Source: an uncultured Muribaculaceae bacterium
Lineage (GTDB): Bacteria > Bacteroidota > Bacteroidia > Bacteroidales > Muribaculaceae
Reading direction: 5' to 3'
Assembly (NCBI GenBank): GCA_947628305.1
Contig: CANQZG010000007.1
Location: forward strand, 1 to 64,000
Length of the DNA stretch: 64,000 bases
Shown: positions 1-9,757 of the stretch, piece after piece
How positions within the stretch are numbered: position 1 is the first letter of the stretch
Layout: every line of letters starts with the position of its first letter
Made by a program: the position numbers and the translations under genes
The notes under the pieces: generated by a model
The model's input: the letters and a program-made list of their open reading frames with translations, nothing else
Told to the model about the DNA's origin: nothing
Databases searched by the model: none

Positions 1-2
1 CT

Positions 3-245
3 TCGCAGATGCTGATGTTGCGTTTCATGGTCGGCGCGTCTGACCGTCCCGTCACGTTCGACAGCCGCCCTGCGCGAACTGGTGACCGTGTGCGCGTCAT
101 CCGCGGTCACCTTCGCGGCCTGGAGGGTGTCGTCCTCCGGGATGAAGGCACCGGCGACGACCCAACCCTTTGCGTGAACCTGTCGCTGCTTGGCTGCGCC
201 CGTGTCAGTGTCCCCACCCTCGACCTCGAATTAATCCCGATATAA
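3..245 (+). CDS. UpxY/NusG-family transcription antiterminator, C-terminal part
   Basis: Only the 3' end is in the window; the frame is open to the left edge, so the start is missing. The last ~55 residues form a KOW domain (GDRVRVIRGHLRGLEGVV, then an LLGCA strand and an acidic tail), as in the UpxY antiterminators that head Bacteroidales capsule operons. The family lets RNA polymerase read through long polysaccharide operons. It ends 12 bp before the first biosynthetic gene, the expected place for the first gene of such an operon. A LoaP-like NusG paralogue is the main alternative. The promoter, and any invertible promoter, would lie left of the window. Confidence 0.75.
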   Translation, partial: SQMLMLRFMVGASDRPVTFDSRPARTGDRVRVIRGHLRGLEGVVLRDEGTGDDPTLCVNLSLLGCARVSVPTLDLELIPI

Positions 246-257
246 AGTAATCTATTG

Positions 258-995
258 ATGAAATTGCCGATAAAAAGGATTATTAGAGGTATTATTCCAG
301 ATAGAGTCATACATTATGGGATAAAAAAATGGCTTGGATTTAAGTATAATGTTAAAATAGGCCATAAGTCGGTAGTTACCGGTTGTGAATTTGAAGGGTA
401 TGGTAACTATATTGCAAGGGATTGTCACATATTATGTTGCACCATAGGTTATTTTTCTTATATATCTTATTGTAGTAACATTTATTATGCAAAGATAGGC
501 CGTTTTTGCAGTATCGGTGACAATGTCAGGATAGGACTCGGGAGTCATCCCAAAAATCAGAATATATCTACGCATCCGGCGTTTTATCAAGATGTAAAAT
601 CGATATGCGGGTATACTTTTCATAAGGATAGTGTTCCATTGTTCCAATATTATAATTATATTGCCCCTGATTTTCGATTCCTTGTAGAGATAGGTAACGA
701 TGTCTGGATTGGTTCAAATGTGACGATTATCGATGGAATAAGGATTGGGGACGGTGCAATAATCGGATGCGGTGCAGTCGTGACGAAAGATGTAAAACCT
801 TACGAGATTGTAGCCGGAGTTCCTGCAAGAGTTATAGGAAAACGCTTTGATGATAAGACAATATCAGAGTTGTTGAATGCCAAATGGTGGGACTGTCCGA
901 TAGGGTGGATTCGTAAGAATTACAGGATGTTTGATGACCCTGAGAACTTTGTTCGTAATTTCAAAGGAAGTGACGGTAGAGTCCAGGACAGTTAA
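258..995 (+). CDS. CatB-type hexapeptide-repeat acyltransferase
   Basis: A 245-residue left-handed beta-helix acyltransferase. Isoleucine-led hexapeptide repeats run through the chain and end in the block [19 protein letters not shown] followed by [10 protein letters not shown] and GVPARVIG, typical of xenobiotic/CatB-like O-acetyltransferases. In this setting it probably O-acetylates a sugar of the capsule or exopolysaccharide; acceptor and acyl donor (usually acetyl-CoA) are inferred. ATG at 258 is preferred over the TTG just before it. The next gene overlaps its 3' end by 26 bp, so the two are probably co-translated. Confidence 0.85.
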   Translation: MKLPIKRIIRGIIPDRVIHYGIKKWLGFKYNVKIGHKSVVTGCEFEGYGNYIARDCHILCCTIGYFSYISYCSNIYYAKIGRFCSIGDNVRIGLGSHPKNQNISTHPAFYQDVKSICGYTFHKDSVPLFQYYNYIAPDFRFLVEIGNDVWIGSNVTIIDGIRIGDGAIIGCGAVVTKDVKPYEIVAGVPARVIGKRFDDKTISELLNAKWWDCPIGWIRKNYRMFDDPENFVRNFKGSDGRVQDS

Positions 996-2523
996 AAGTA
1001 TAAAGAACAGTACGGTGGCAATGGTATATTACATTGCCACCTTGTTGCTTCAATTTATCTCGAGAAAGGTATTTCTTGACTACCTCGGCACAGAGATTCT
1101 TGGGTTAAATACAACGGTAGTCAACCTCATCCAGTTTTTGAATCTTGCAGAACTGGGTATAACACAGGCTGTAGGTTTTACATTGTATAAACCGTTGAAA
1201 GATAATGATTACAAATCGATAAATGAGATTGTCACGCTTCAAGGACACCTTTATAAAAGGGTTGCTGTCTTTATAATTGCCGGGGCTTGTATTTTAATGG
1301 CCTTTTTCCCGATGATATTCCAAAAGGCGGATTTACCGATATGGTATGCCTACGCTTCTTTTTTGGTATTGCTGTTCAGCACTCTCTTGGGCTACTTTGT
1401 TAACTACAAACAGGTGGTTCTGACCGCGAGCCAGCAGGATTATAAGGTCGCTTACAGCTATCGCACTGTGTTGTTGATTAAAATTGTAGCGCAGATTGCT
1501 GTTATGCAAATTTTTCCGTATCCCTATATATGGTGGCTTGTATTGGAATTCTTTTTTGCAATAGTGGCATCGATTTCAATTTCTAAGATGACCTCCCGGA
1601 CATTTCCTCGGTTGTGTATAGGTGGATACAGATTCGGAGATTTGCGCAGAAAATATCCGATATTTATAACCAAAGTTAAACAGATGTTTTTTCATAAAGT
1701 TGTAGGTGTCGTTATATTGCAATCCTCCCCATTCATCATCTATGCTTTCACAACACTGACATTGGTTGCAATATATGGGAATTATATGATTCTGATACAA
1801 GGTGCGACATTATTATTCCAGACAATATTTAACAGTGTTGGAGCCGGTATCGGGAATCTGGTGACGGATTGTGATGATGAAAAGGCATTCTCGGTATTCA
1901 ATGAATTGTTTAGTGTACGTTTCTTTCTCTTGATGCTTATTTCCACGACTATTGTATTGTATTCCAAGGCATTTATCAGCCTTTGGATAGGAGGGGAATA
2001 TATTATGGAGGACACCACGGTCATATTAATGGTGGCGATAATGTTTTTCACATTGATTAGGACTACATGGGACTCTTTTCTGATGGCATACGGGATGGTA
2101 AATGATATATTTTCACCTATAACCGAAGGGAGTTTGAATATCGGTCTGTCGATTCTTCTCGGATATTTTTATGGTTTGAACGGTATATTGAGCGGATGTC
2201 TGATAAGTCTTGTCGTGATAGGCGTCGGTTGGCGTCCGCTGTTTTTATTCCATTGGCGTCTTAGAGGTTTCTATGGGAAATTTTTATTTGCTTCATTGAA
2301 ACACGTTGTGTTGACTGCGGCCATGTTTATAATCGGTTATATATTATTGGATAATACCGATGTATTTATTGCTAAATCATGGATTTCCCTGATGTGTAAG
2401 ATGTCGATATTCGTGATTGTATCAGCCTTGTTGTACGGTGGGTTGCTTTGTGTGTTCCAATGTGGATTGAAGACATTCATGTATCGTATGATAGAATTGT
2501 CCAAACGGATGTTTTATAGATGA
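970..2523 (+). CDS. Wzx-type polysaccharide flippase (MOP/MATE superfamily)
   Basis: About 517 residues with roughly 12-14 hydrophobic segments. The N-terminus ([18 protein letters not shown], then FLDYLG and NLAELGI) is typical of Bacteroidales lipopolysaccharide/capsule flippases, which move undecaprenyl-linked repeat units across the inner membrane. I place the start at GTG 970 because the residues after it match how the family begins; an upstream ATG (934) would add 12 unusual residues. The gene overlaps the acyltransferase and lies 7 bp before the next one. It is the intact flippase of the locus; a second one at 10.9 kb is broken. Confidence 0.85.
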   Translation: MTVESRTVKSIKNSTVAMVYYIATLLLQFISRKVFLDYLGTEILGLNTTVVNLIQFLNLAELGITQAVGFTLYKPLKDNDYKSINEIVTLQGHLYKRVAVFIIAGACILMAFFPMIFQKADLPIWYAYASFLVLLFSTLLGYFVNYKQVVLTASQQDYKVAYSYRTVLLIKIVAQIAVMQIFPYPYIWWLVLEFFFAIVASISISKMTSRTFPRLCIGGYRFGDLRRKYPIFITKVKQMFFHKVVGVVILQSSPFIIYAFTTLTLVAIYGNYMILIQGATLLFQTIFNSVGAGIGNLVTDCDDEKAFSVFNELFSVRFFLLMLISTTIVLYSKAFISLWIGGEYIMEDTTVILMVAIMFFTLIRTTWDSFLMAYGMVNDIFSPITEGSLNIGLSILLGYFYGLNGILSGCLISLVVIGVGWRPLFLFHWRLRGFYGKFLFASLKHVVLTAAMFIIGYILLDNTDVFIAKSWISLMCKMSIFVIVSALLYGGLLCVFQCGLKTFMYRMIELSKRMFYR

Positions 2524-2530
2524 TAAAAGT

Positions 2531-3166
2531 ATGAAACATAGAGTCCTGTCGGCTATATTTCGTTTGGGGTGTATAATGGGGTATATCGGTCGCATTATCC
2601 CTGATAAATTAAATTTTGTCACTAATCTATTTATCAGGGGAGTTATAACAGGCTCTAAGGGATATATGTTTAAACATTTTGGAAAAAATTCAAAATTATC
2701 CCAGGGTCTGACGCTTGTAAATCCATGTTATATCTCAATTGGTGAAAATTCATCAATTATGAGAAACTCGGTGTTGGAGTCATACAAAGTTGAAGGTCAT
2801 GAAAATCCGAATATGATTATCGGTAATAATGTTCATCTTAATGAATATTGTCATGTGACATGTGTGGAAGGGGTTGAAATTAATGACGGAGTCCTGACCG
2901 GCCGGTTTGTGTTGATAACTGATAACAGTCATGGCAACAATGAAGCCCGGGAATTGGATGTCGCGCCCTTGGAACGGGCGGTTGTAGCTAAGGGACGTGT
3001 CATTATCGGTCGAAATGTGTGGATTGGAGATAAGGTTACGATTCTTCCCGGTGTGACTATAGGGGATAATGCCGTGATAGGGGCTAATGCTGTGGTGACT
3101 TCAGATATACCGGCTAATTCTGTCGTCGGTGGAATCCCGGCAAGAATATTGAAAATGATAAAATAG
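2531..3166 (+). CDS. Hexapeptide-repeat acyltransferase (LbH)
   Basis: A 211-residue left-handed beta-helix protein. The C-terminal half carries the repeats (NVWIGDKVTILPGVTIGDNA, then GANAVVTSDIP and GGIPARILK), the signature of maltose/galactoside-type O-acetyltransferases. The motif TDNSHG near residue 135 holds the histidine expected at the active site. The first ~45 residues are hydrophobic and basic and may sit at the membrane. It lies 7 bp after the flippase and 11 bp before the WbsX-like gene. Its likely role is O-acetylation of the polysaccharide; the acceptor cannot be read from sequence. Confidence 0.8.
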   Translation: MKHRVLSAIFRLGCIMGYIGRIIPDKLNFVTNLFIRGVITGSKGYMFKHFGKNSKLSQGLTLVNPCYISIGENSSIMRNSVLESYKVEGHENPNMIIGNNVHLNEYCHVTCVEGVEINDGVLTGRFVLITDNSHGNNEARELDVAPLERAVVAKGRVIIGRNVWIGDKVTILPGVTIGDNAVIGANAVVTSDIPANSVVGGIPARILKMIK

Positions 3167-3177
3167 AAATTTCGCAA

Positions 3178-4308
3178 ATGAAAATAATACCGATGTATCT
3201 CCCTCAGTTTCACCGTATCCCCGAGAATGATGCATGGTGGGGGGAAGGTTTTACTGAATGGGTTAATGTAAAAAATGCCGCACCATTGTTTGAGGGGCAT
3301 AATCAGCCACGTGTACCGTTGGATAACAATTATTATGACTTGTCGGAACTGGATACCCTCAAATGGCAATGTCGCCTTGCAAAGGAACATGGAATATATG
3401 GTTTTGCAATGTATCATTATTGGTTTAACGGGCATCTTTTGCTTGAGAAGCCGATGGAGATGCTGTTGGCCCACCCTGAAATTGATATTAACTACTGTAT
3501 CTCATGGGCCAATCATGACTGGAACGATTCATGGAAAGCAACTGACGGAAATGTAAGAACGCTTATTGCACATGACTTTGATGATGAGGAGGATTGGGTA
3601 AGACATTTTAATTATATGTTGCCTTTTTTCAAAGACATACGGTATATGAAAGAGGACGGGATGCCATTGCTCATAATATATATACCGCATATCATCGGGA
3701 AATTGAATAAAATGCTTGATTTATGGACTGAAATGGCGATAAAAAATGGTCTGCCTGGGATAAAATTCATATATCAAAGCGTTTTTGCATGTATTGATAA
3801 GAAATGGGACCGTTCCCGTTTTTCCTACGGTATACAATTCCATCCCGGGTATGTCCAGTATATGACTGGGAAATCGTGGAAACGTCTATGGTCTTCCTTG
3901 GTTTTCAGGTATTCAAGAAAAGTGAAAAATTTCTTAGGTGTCAAAAGAAGTCTTGGCGGAGACCTTCAACGTAGTTTGAAGAAGGTTGATTATGATTCAG
4001 ATTGGAATAAAATATTGCGGCTAAAACCCGAGAATGATAAAATGTTGCCATCGGCAATTGTGGATTGGGATAATACGCCACGTAAAAAGGGGTTGGGTTG
4101 GTGTTATATCGGTGTTTCCCCTGCAAAATTTAAAAAATATTTTAGCCAGTTGCTCTTTAAGGCTCAAGACGAATATAAGACCGATAAGATATTTGTCTTT
4201 GCATGGAACGAATGGGCCGAGGGCGGTTATCTTGAACCTGATTCTAAAAACGGGTATGCCTATCTTGAAGCAATCCGGGATTCGTTGTCATCTTTCTCAG
4301 TAAAATAG
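3178..4308 (+). CDS. WbsX-like / GH99-like domain protein
   Basis: A 376-residue protein beginning MKIIPMYLPQFHRIPENDAWWGEGFTEW in outline, the classic start of the WbsX family (PF14307), which is related in fold to GH99 endo-mannosidases and common in O-antigen and capsule loci. The C-terminal block FAWNEWAEGGYLEPD is the other family signature and includes the glutamates that would be catalytic in a GH99-like site. It is often annotated as a glycosyltransferase, but whether it makes or cleaves glycosidic bonds is unresolved. No signal peptide is visible, so it should act in the cytoplasm. Confidence 0.8.
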   Translation: MKIIPMYLPQFHRIPENDAWWGEGFTEWVNVKNAAPLFEGHNQPRVPLDNNYYDLSELDTLKWQCRLAKEHGIYGFAMYHYWFNGHLLLEKPMEMLLAHPEIDINYCISWANHDWNDSWKATDGNVRTLIAHDFDDEEDWVRHFNYMLPFFKDIRYMKEDGMPLLIIYIPHIIGKLNKMLDLWTEMAIKNGLPGIKFIYQSVFACIDKKWDRSRFSYGIQFHPGYVQYMTGKSWKRLWSSLVFRYSRKVKNFLGVKRSLGGDLQRSLKKVDYDSDWNKILRLKPENDKMLPSAIVDWDNTPRKKGLGWCYIGVSPAKFKKYFSQLLFKAQDEYKTDKIFVFAWNEWAEGGYLEPDSKNGYAYLEAIRDSLSSFSVK

Positions 4309-4322
4309 GATTAATGTGAGTC

Positions 4323-5369
4323 ATGATATTTTGGAGCATACTCATAATAATGGTCGGTCTATTGGTCAAACGACACCCAGATAAAAACGTAGTCTCAAAA
4401 ATTGGGACTTGGGGGGTATTGGCGATTGTCATTTTACTGTCGGTTTTTCGTTTTGACGTGGGTTTTGATTATCCGTATTATTTCAAAAGTGTAGAATGGC
4501 CACCAAATTTTTCATCATTAAGCCGTATAGAGGAAGGTAGTAGGCTATTCTTTGATTTTACATTGTGGTCTCGTTGGCCTCCACTGTTGTTCGTCTTGTT
4601 TGGAGTGCCTACCTATGTATTGACATTTTATACACTGGAACGATATACCCCTGATTTTAAAATGGCGGTATTAGTGTATTTTGCATTCTTCTATAGTATC
4701 TCTCTTGGCCCTATTCGTCAAGGACTTGCGTTAGCGATTGTATTGTATGGATATAAATATTTGAAAGACTATTGTTTATGGAAATACCTTATAATATGTG
4801 CGATTGCGTATATATTCCATCATTCTGCTGTTGTCGCTGTATTGTTTCCGTTCATATACCGACATTTTAACATTAAATTGTGTTTGATAGCAATTTTGGG
4901 GATATCAATAGGTTTCGGTGCAATCAGTTATTTGTCGTTGGAGACAATAGGCCTTGGTAATTATACTCATTATCTTGATAGCATGGATAAATATAAAGGC
5001 GGTGGTATTATAATGTATATTTATCCTGCGATAATTCTAATGATGATATTTTTATACGTAAGATTAAAGAAAACTCTACCAGAGAAGAATCTGTTTTATA
5101 TTGTCGCGATAGGCTCGGTTATGCCATTTGTTTTAGGCTCTCATCTTGGATTGAGGGTGGCCAGTTATTTCAATATATATTTATTAATCCTGATTCCGGC
5201 TATTTTAAATAATTATAAGACTGTTTACAGGTTGTTCACGTATAATTTGTTGGTATTGTATTTTATATTCTTCATGTATATCGCTTCCAATAATCCGATA
5301 AAACCGATTTATACACCGTATAAGACTGTTTTTGAAATAAATATTGAACACCCCCACTTTAAGAAATAA
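4323..5369 (+). CDS. EpsG-family membrane protein, probable Wzy polymerase
   Basis: A 348-residue polytopic membrane protein with about ten hydrophobic segments. The motif FRFDVGFDYPYYF after the second segment and the RQGLALAIVLYG segment (residues ~139-150) are characteristic of EpsG/Wzy-like proteins, which polymerise repeat units on the periplasmic face. It is the only polymerase candidate in the locus and sits with the flippase, so a Wzx/Wzy-dependent pathway is inferred. The coding sequence is visibly A+T-rich, like its neighbours up to 5.4 kb. Confidence 0.75.
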   Translation: MIFWSILIIMVGLLVKRHPDKNVVSKIGTWGVLAIVILLSVFRFDVGFDYPYYFKSVEWPPNFSSLSRIEEGSRLFFDFTLWSRWPPLLFVLFGVPTYVLTFYTLERYTPDFKMAVLVYFAFFYSISLGPIRQGLALAIVLYGYKYLKDYCLWKYLIICAIAYIFHHSAVVAVLFPFIYRHFNIKLCLIAILGISIGFGAISYLSLETIGLGNYTHYLDSMDKYKGGGIIMYIYPAIILMMIFLYVRLKKTLPEKNLFYIVAIGSVMPFVLGSHLGLRVASYFNIYLLILIPAILNNYKTVYRLFTYNLLVLYFIFFMYIASNNPIKPIYTPYKTVFEINIEHPHFKK

Positions 5370-5370
5370 T

Positions 5371-6576
5371 ATGGATATGGGACAGAATTTCTTTCAAGGC
5401 GGTGACAAGGCGATGTGTTCGGGATGCGGGGCATGTGAACAGGCATGCCCGGTCAATGCGTTGTCGATGCGGGAGGATGAGGAGGGATTCCTTTTTCCGG
5501 TCAAGGACACAAAAGTATGTATTGACTGTGGGTTGTGTGAGCGTATATGTCCATTTTCTTCGCCTGATTATTCCAATGACGTCGCCCCTGACATTTTTGC
5601 GGCATATCTGAAAGATAATGCGGAACGTATGCGGAGTTCGAGCGGTGGTCTGTTCTATCTTATCGCCTGTGATGTCATTGACCGTGGAGGTGTGGTTGTA
5701 GGGGCGATGCTTGATAGCGGGTTGCAGTGCCGTCACGCCGTGGCTGAGACACGTGAGGAACTTGAACCATTGCGCAGTTCCAAGTATGTGCAGAGTGCTA
5801 CGGGTGACATTTTCAGACGTGTCCGCGATATCCTACTTCGGGGACGCGAGGTATATTTCACTGGGACACCGTGTCAGGTGGCGGGATTGAAGGCCTTTTT
5901 ACGTAAAGACTATCCGAATCTTCTTACATCGGACCTTATATGCCATGGAGTCCCCAATCAATGGCTTTTCAATGAGCATATTCAATATCTGGAGCAAAAG
6001 CGAGGGGACAAGGTGGTGAAATACAAGTTCAGGAACGATGAAAAGTGGGGGGTTTGCGAGTCGGCATGGTATGCCGACTCGCAAACCCCGGTTATGTCTC
6101 CGGGATATATATTCTCCCCTTATCTATATAGTTTTATAAACGGGTTGACATTCCGATATTCTTGTTATAATTGCACCTTTGCCACGTTGCCGAGGCAGGG
6201 GGATATAACGCTGGCCGATTTTTGGGGTGTGCAAGGGGTGTTCCCCGATATGGATGTAAAAAATGGAGTCTCGATGGTTTCGGTAAATTCCGCGAAAGGT
6301 GTGGAGGTTTGGCGACGTATCAGGAATAAGACGGAGCACCGAAAGTCGACAGTCGATGCAGCCAAAAGATTGAATCACAATTTTGCCTCGACATCTGTAA
6401 TGCCACGTATTCGTCCTTATGTCTACAGGCTCATACGTAAAAACGGTTATCCGTTTGTGGCGATTAATCTGTTCAGACCATCTTTACCCGAACGGGTTAT
6501 GGTAAGGATAAAAAATCTGATTCGAGGTGTTGTTGGCGCGGAAAATATTAAACGGTTGAAACGTGTCTTGGGATGA
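5371..6576 (+). CDS. F420 hydrogenase/dehydrogenase beta-subunit-like Fe-S protein
   Basis: A 401-residue protein with two N-terminal [4Fe-4S] motifs (CSGCGACEQACP and CIDCGLCERICPF), then the F420H2 dehydrogenase beta N- and C-terminal domains, including YFTGTPCQVAGL and DLICHGVPN. Members in polysaccharide loci are paired with pyruvyl transferases and probably do redox chemistry on a sugar; the true cofactor is unknown, since Bacteroidales are not known to make F420. The ATG at 5371 follows the previous stop codon by one base. A perfect 19-bp hairpin lies inside the gene (see findings). The last 4 bp overlap the next gene. Confidence 0.85.
   Translation: MDMGQNFFQGGDKAMCSGCGACEQACPVNALSMREDEEGFLFPVKDTKVCIDCGLCERICPFSSPDYSNDVAPDIFAAYLKDNAERMRSSSGGLFYLIACDVIDRGGVVVGAMLDSGLQCRHAVAETREELEPLRSSKYVQSATGDIFRRVRDILLRGREVYFTGTPCQVAGLKAFLRKDYPNLLTSDLICHGVPNQWLFNEHIQYLEQKRGDKVVKYKFRNDEKWGVCESAWYADSQTPVMSPGYIFSPYLYSFINGLTFRYSCYNCTFATLPRQGDITLADFWGVQGVFPDMDVKNGVSMVSVNSAKGVEVWRRIRNKTEHRKSTVDAAKRLNHNFASTSVMPRIRPYVYRLIRKNGYPFVAINLFRPSLPERVMVRIKNLIRGVVGAENIKRLKRVLG
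6049..6089. repeat. Perfect 19-bp inverted repeat inside a coding sequence
   Basis: The arm GGGGTTTGCGAGTCGGCAT (6049-6067) is followed by the 3-base spacer GGT and then its exact reverse complement (6071-6089). It encodes residues ~227-240 of the Fe-S protein (GVCESAWYADSQTP) without breaking the frame. A stem this long and perfect inside a gene is unexpected. It has no T-tract, so it is not a typical terminator. Confidence 0.9.
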
Positions 6577-7679
6577 AGGTTGCCCTTGTGACTATACTTG
6601 ACAATATAAACCTGGGCACCGTTCTACAGGCTTACGCTACAGCCGATGCCATAGAACGCGTCGGTCATGAGGTTGTATTTATCAATTATGTGAGGCCATC
6701 CGAGACGGTCAGGTATAAACTTAAGGAAAAATTGAGCCGTCGGGGCAGCTGGCTGCGCAGAATGATTGATGCGGGTGTTTCGTGCACGGTTGTGCCATGG
6801 GTAAAGAGACGTCTCAAACGCGATATACGCTATCGGTTCGCAATGACACGCCGTTATAATTCCTGTGAACAATTACGTATCCATCCTGTCGATGCTGATA
6901 TTTTCATGACAGGGAGTGACCAGGTGTGGAATTGTAGTTATAATGCCGGTGTGGATGAAGTGTTTTTTCTTGGGTTTACCGATAAACCTAAGGTTGCATA
7001 CGCTGCATCGGTGGGTACTGATTGTTTCCCGCGGGAGGACGTGAAAGAGGTTATAGGGTTTCTTCGTGAATACAGCCACATCACGGTTAGGGAGACCGCG
7101 ACATGTGATTACATTCGTTCGCTTGGTTTTGTGGTTAAATCAGTACTTGACCCCACGCTCCTTTTAACCAAGGCAGAATGGATGTCACGGTTGTCAATCC
7201 CTGGTTCACGCATAATAGCCGAGCCTTATCTGTTGGTGTACTCTGTCGAGAGTGAACGCAACGATTTTATTTTTAAACAGGCCTGGTCGATTGCCCGTCA
7301 GCGGGGACTGAGACTTGTGGCGATGACAGCCTCCAATGCCGGGCCGTTGAAAAGGTATAATGCCGACCGATTGTTCGCTTTCGCCGATGTGCGTCAGTTC
7401 TTGCGTTTGATGAGGGACACCGATTTTGTGGTTGCAAGTTCATTCCACGGCACGGCGTTCTCAATTAATTTCAACAAGGAGTTTGTCACTGTAACCCCGC
7501 CACGTTTTAATGTGCGCATGGAAAGTATAATCGATAAATTCGGATTACGGGGACGTGTCGTCACTGACACTATTGTTGACCCAGCGTCATTGCCTTCATT
7601 AAATTATGATGCAATAAATGAAATTATGACATCATGCAGACGACAGTCTTTCGATTTGCTTTCGAAGATGCTAATATGA
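6573..7679 (+). CDS. Polysaccharide pyruvyl transferase family protein
   Basis: A 368-residue PF04230 protein. It shows the N-terminal MKVALVTILDNINLGTVLQA, the central FMTGSDQVWN and AYAASVGTD motifs, and the C-terminal DTDFVVASSFHGTAFSINF histidine motif of the GT-B-like pyruvyl transferases. The family transfers pyruvate from phosphoenolpyruvate onto sugar hydroxyls to form acidic ketals. It overlaps the Fe-S gene by 4 bp and the next glycosyltransferase by 4 bp (ATGA), so the three are translationally coupled. It implies a pyruvylated, negatively charged polymer, which is inference. Confidence 0.88.
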   Translation: MKVALVTILDNINLGTVLQAYATADAIERVGHEVVFINYVRPSETVRYKLKEKLSRRGSWLRRMIDAGVSCTVVPWVKRRLKRDIRYRFAMTRRYNSCEQLRIHPVDADIFMTGSDQVWNCSYNAGVDEVFFLGFTDKPKVAYAASVGTDCFPREDVKEVIGFLREYSHITVRETATCDYIRSLGFVVKSVLDPTLLLTKAEWMSRLSIPGSRIIAEPYLLVYSVESERNDFIFKQAWSIARQRGLRLVAMTASNAGPLKRYNADRLFAFADVRQFLRLMRDTDFVVASSFHGTAFSINFNKEFVTVTPPRFNVRMESIIDKFGLRGRVVTDTIVDPASLPSLNYDAINEIMTSCRRQSFDLLSKMLI

Positions 7680-8731
7680 AAATTCTGTATATCGCGAGGG
7701 AATTCGGTGAATCCAAGACCGGGGCCAATCAGGTCATGGGGCGTAATCTTGATGCTTTGCGTAGAATCGTTGGTCGCGATAATGTCATTGAGTGCTATTT
7801 CCCGAAGACAACCATGCGGAGCGTGGCGATGTCGATGGCATGTCTTGGGAGTTACGGCGTTTCTTGCCGGGACGAACAAAGGGTCGTTGATACAGTCTTG
7901 AAAGAAAGGCCTGATTTCGCATTTTTAGAGGGGTCTATGTTTGGTAGCGTAGCGAAGCGGTTGACCCGATTGCCGATAAAGACTATCCTGTTCGCTCACA
8001 ATGTCGACTCAGCGTTGAGCCGACAGGAAATTGCATCGCGGTCGTCTATAATCGGACGAGCCAAGTTCTTTTTTGTGAGGTATAATGAACAAAGGAGTGT
8101 CAGATATTCTGACGCAATTATATGTCTTAGCGAGCGGGATTCCGTGGGATTCGATGAATGGTTCGGGCGCAAGGCTGATATTATTCTTCCGATTACATTC
8201 CCCGATAGGGTACAGTGTGACAAAGTTCTATCTCCCCGGAAATATCTATTGTTTGTCGGTTCTGATTTTTTCCCTAATATTGAGGGAGTGAAATGGTTTA
8301 TCGAGGAAGTCGCGCCATATATCGGATGTGAAGTACGCATCGTTGGCGGTTGCTGTGGCAATCCGGCGTTGAGGGACATGGAACTACCGGGGAATGTTAC
8401 ATTGGCGGGATATGTAGATGACCTTGGTGATGAGTATATAAATGCGTCAGCCGTGGTCGCTCCTATATTCAAAGGGTCGGGTATGAAAACCAAGACAGTC
8501 GAGGCCATGAGTTATGGCAAGACTATTCTCGGCACTGACGAGGCATTCGCGGGAATCGAGTGCGACTATGACAAAATCGGTGCGCGTTGTAATACCGCCG
8601 ATGAGTTCATTTCGGCAATAAATTCCTCGGCATTTGAGCCATTGAATCAATATACTCTTGACTTGTTTCATCAAAACTTTTCCAACGACAGCTTCACTGA
8701 ACGACTGTCAACATTCCTAAAAACATTCTAA
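7676..8731 (+). CDS. Glycosyltransferase family 4-like (GT-B)
   Basis: A 351-residue glycosyltransferase. The N-terminus MKILYIAREF and the C-terminal donor-binding half (LLFVGSDFFPNIEGVKWF, VRIVGG, then GSGMKTKTVEAMSYGK with the conserved glutamate) mark a GT-B retaining enzyme of the GT4 type. The start is the ATG inside the ATGA overlap with the pyruvyl transferase. Its stop shares a base with the next start (TAATG). Donor and acceptor sugars cannot be predicted. Confidence 0.85.
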   Translation: MKILYIAREFGESKTGANQVMGRNLDALRRIVGRDNVIECYFPKTTMRSVAMSMACLGSYGVSCRDEQRVVDTVLKERPDFAFLEGSMFGSVAKRLTRLPIKTILFAHNVDSALSRQEIASRSSIIGRAKFFFVRYNEQRSVRYSDAIICLSERDSVGFDEWFGRKADIILPITFPDRVQCDKVLSPRKYLLFVGSDFFPNIEGVKWFIEEVAPYIGCEVRIVGGCCGNPALRDMELPGNVTLAGYVDDLGDEYINASAVVAPIFKGSGMKTKTVEAMSYGKTILGTDEAFAGIECDYDKIGARCNTADEFISAINSSAFEPLNQYTLDLFHQNFSNDSFTERLSTFLKTF

Positions 8732-9741
8732 TGCCTATAGGCAGACAGACATATCGTTTTTTGAGAAAAGTGTTTGAACGAATGCCACTCACGGTTATTC
8801 GTTTTGTAGAGAGTATCAAGGAAAAATCATTGAAGCGATTATATTATTCAGACTCAACCTCTGGATTTGCAGTGGATACCGCTGAAAAAACCGTGATTGT
8901 CATGGTTGATGGACGGGTACTGCATGGAGGGTTGTCAGATTGTCTGCGAGGTATGGTATCGGCTTTCAAGATGAGTTGTGATATTGGATGTCGGTTTAAA
9001 ATTCATTTTAACAACCCTTTCAGGCTTTGTGAATATTTGGAGCCTAACGAGATTGACTGGACGATAGATGAAAATGAAATAAGTTACAATATCGATTCAG
9101 TACCTATCTTTATCAGGGAATATATCCCTCCTCGTACAGAAAAGCGATGCCGTCAGTTTAAATCGGCAATTATGCATCGTTCGGCTGTTCAGTATCATGT
9201 ATACACTAATATTGACTGTGTAAAGGACGATAAGTTTTCGGAGACATTTAATCGACTGTTTAAACCGTCAAAATTGCTTGAAAAAAATATTATAGGGCAT
9301 TTGCATAGACTTGACGGCGCATATATAAGCGTGACGTTCAGGTTTCAGCAATTGTTAGGCGATTTTGTTGAAGGTGATTTTAAGACGCTTGATACCGATT
9401 CAAGGGAAAAGTTGATTGAGGAATGTGTGTCTGAAATTGAAAACCTTTATAGGAATGATGTGAGTCCCGGTAAGAAGATTCTGGTGACATCTGATAGCGT
9501 TTCGTTCCTACAAAAGGCTGATGAGTTGCCATACGTTTATGTAGTTCCCGGGAAAGTGGTGCACATCGCATATAATCATGAGGTCGCAGAAGCCTCATAT
9601 ATGAAATCCTTTCTTGACCTATTCCTGATTTCAAAAGCTAAAAAGGTCTATTCAGTCAAAATCGGGGATATGTATGACAGCGGTTTCCCGCGTTTCGCCG
9701 CACGTATTGGAGACAGGCCTTTCCGGTTGATATCACGATAA
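8731..9741 (+). CDS. Putative glycosyltransferase, fucosyltransferase-like fold
   Basis: A 336-residue protein I do not recognise with certainty. The segment HGGLSDCLRGMVSAF after a short beta strand, the later HLHRLDGAYISVTFRF, KKILVTSDSVSFL and a C-terminal FLDLFLISKAKKVYSV resemble in order the nucleotide-sugar motifs of NodZ/O-fucosyltransferase-type GT-B enzymes. No signal peptide is seen. It is coupled by TAATG to the preceding glycosyltransferase and lies 16 bp before a GT2 gene. An alpha-fucosidase gene further along makes a fucosyl link attractive, but that is inference only. Confidence 0.55.
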   Translation: MPIGRQTYRFLRKVFERMPLTVIRFVESIKEKSLKRLYYSDSTSGFAVDTAEKTVIVMVDGRVLHGGLSDCLRGMVSAFKMSCDIGCRFKIHFNNPFRLCEYLEPNEIDWTIDENEISYNIDSVPIFIREYIPPRTEKRCRQFKSAIMHRSAVQYHVYTNIDCVKDDKFSETFNRLFKPSKLLEKNIIGHLHRLDGAYISVTFRFQQLLGDFVEGDFKTLDTDSREKLIEECVSEIENLYRNDVSPGKKILVTSDSVSFLQKADELPYVYVVPGKVVHIAYNHEVAEASYMKSFLDLFLISKAKKVYSVKIGDMYDSGFPRFAARIGDRPFRLISR

Positions 9742-9757
9742 ACTCATCGTTTGTTGT

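Noticed and set aside
1-258. Search for an invertible capsule promoter
   Set aside because: The window begins inside the UpxY-like gene, and no inverted-repeat-flanked promoter or invertase gene is visible.
6047-6052. G6 run as a second slippage switch
   Set aside because: Six bases is short for slippage, and the gene is in frame; it is part of the hairpin.
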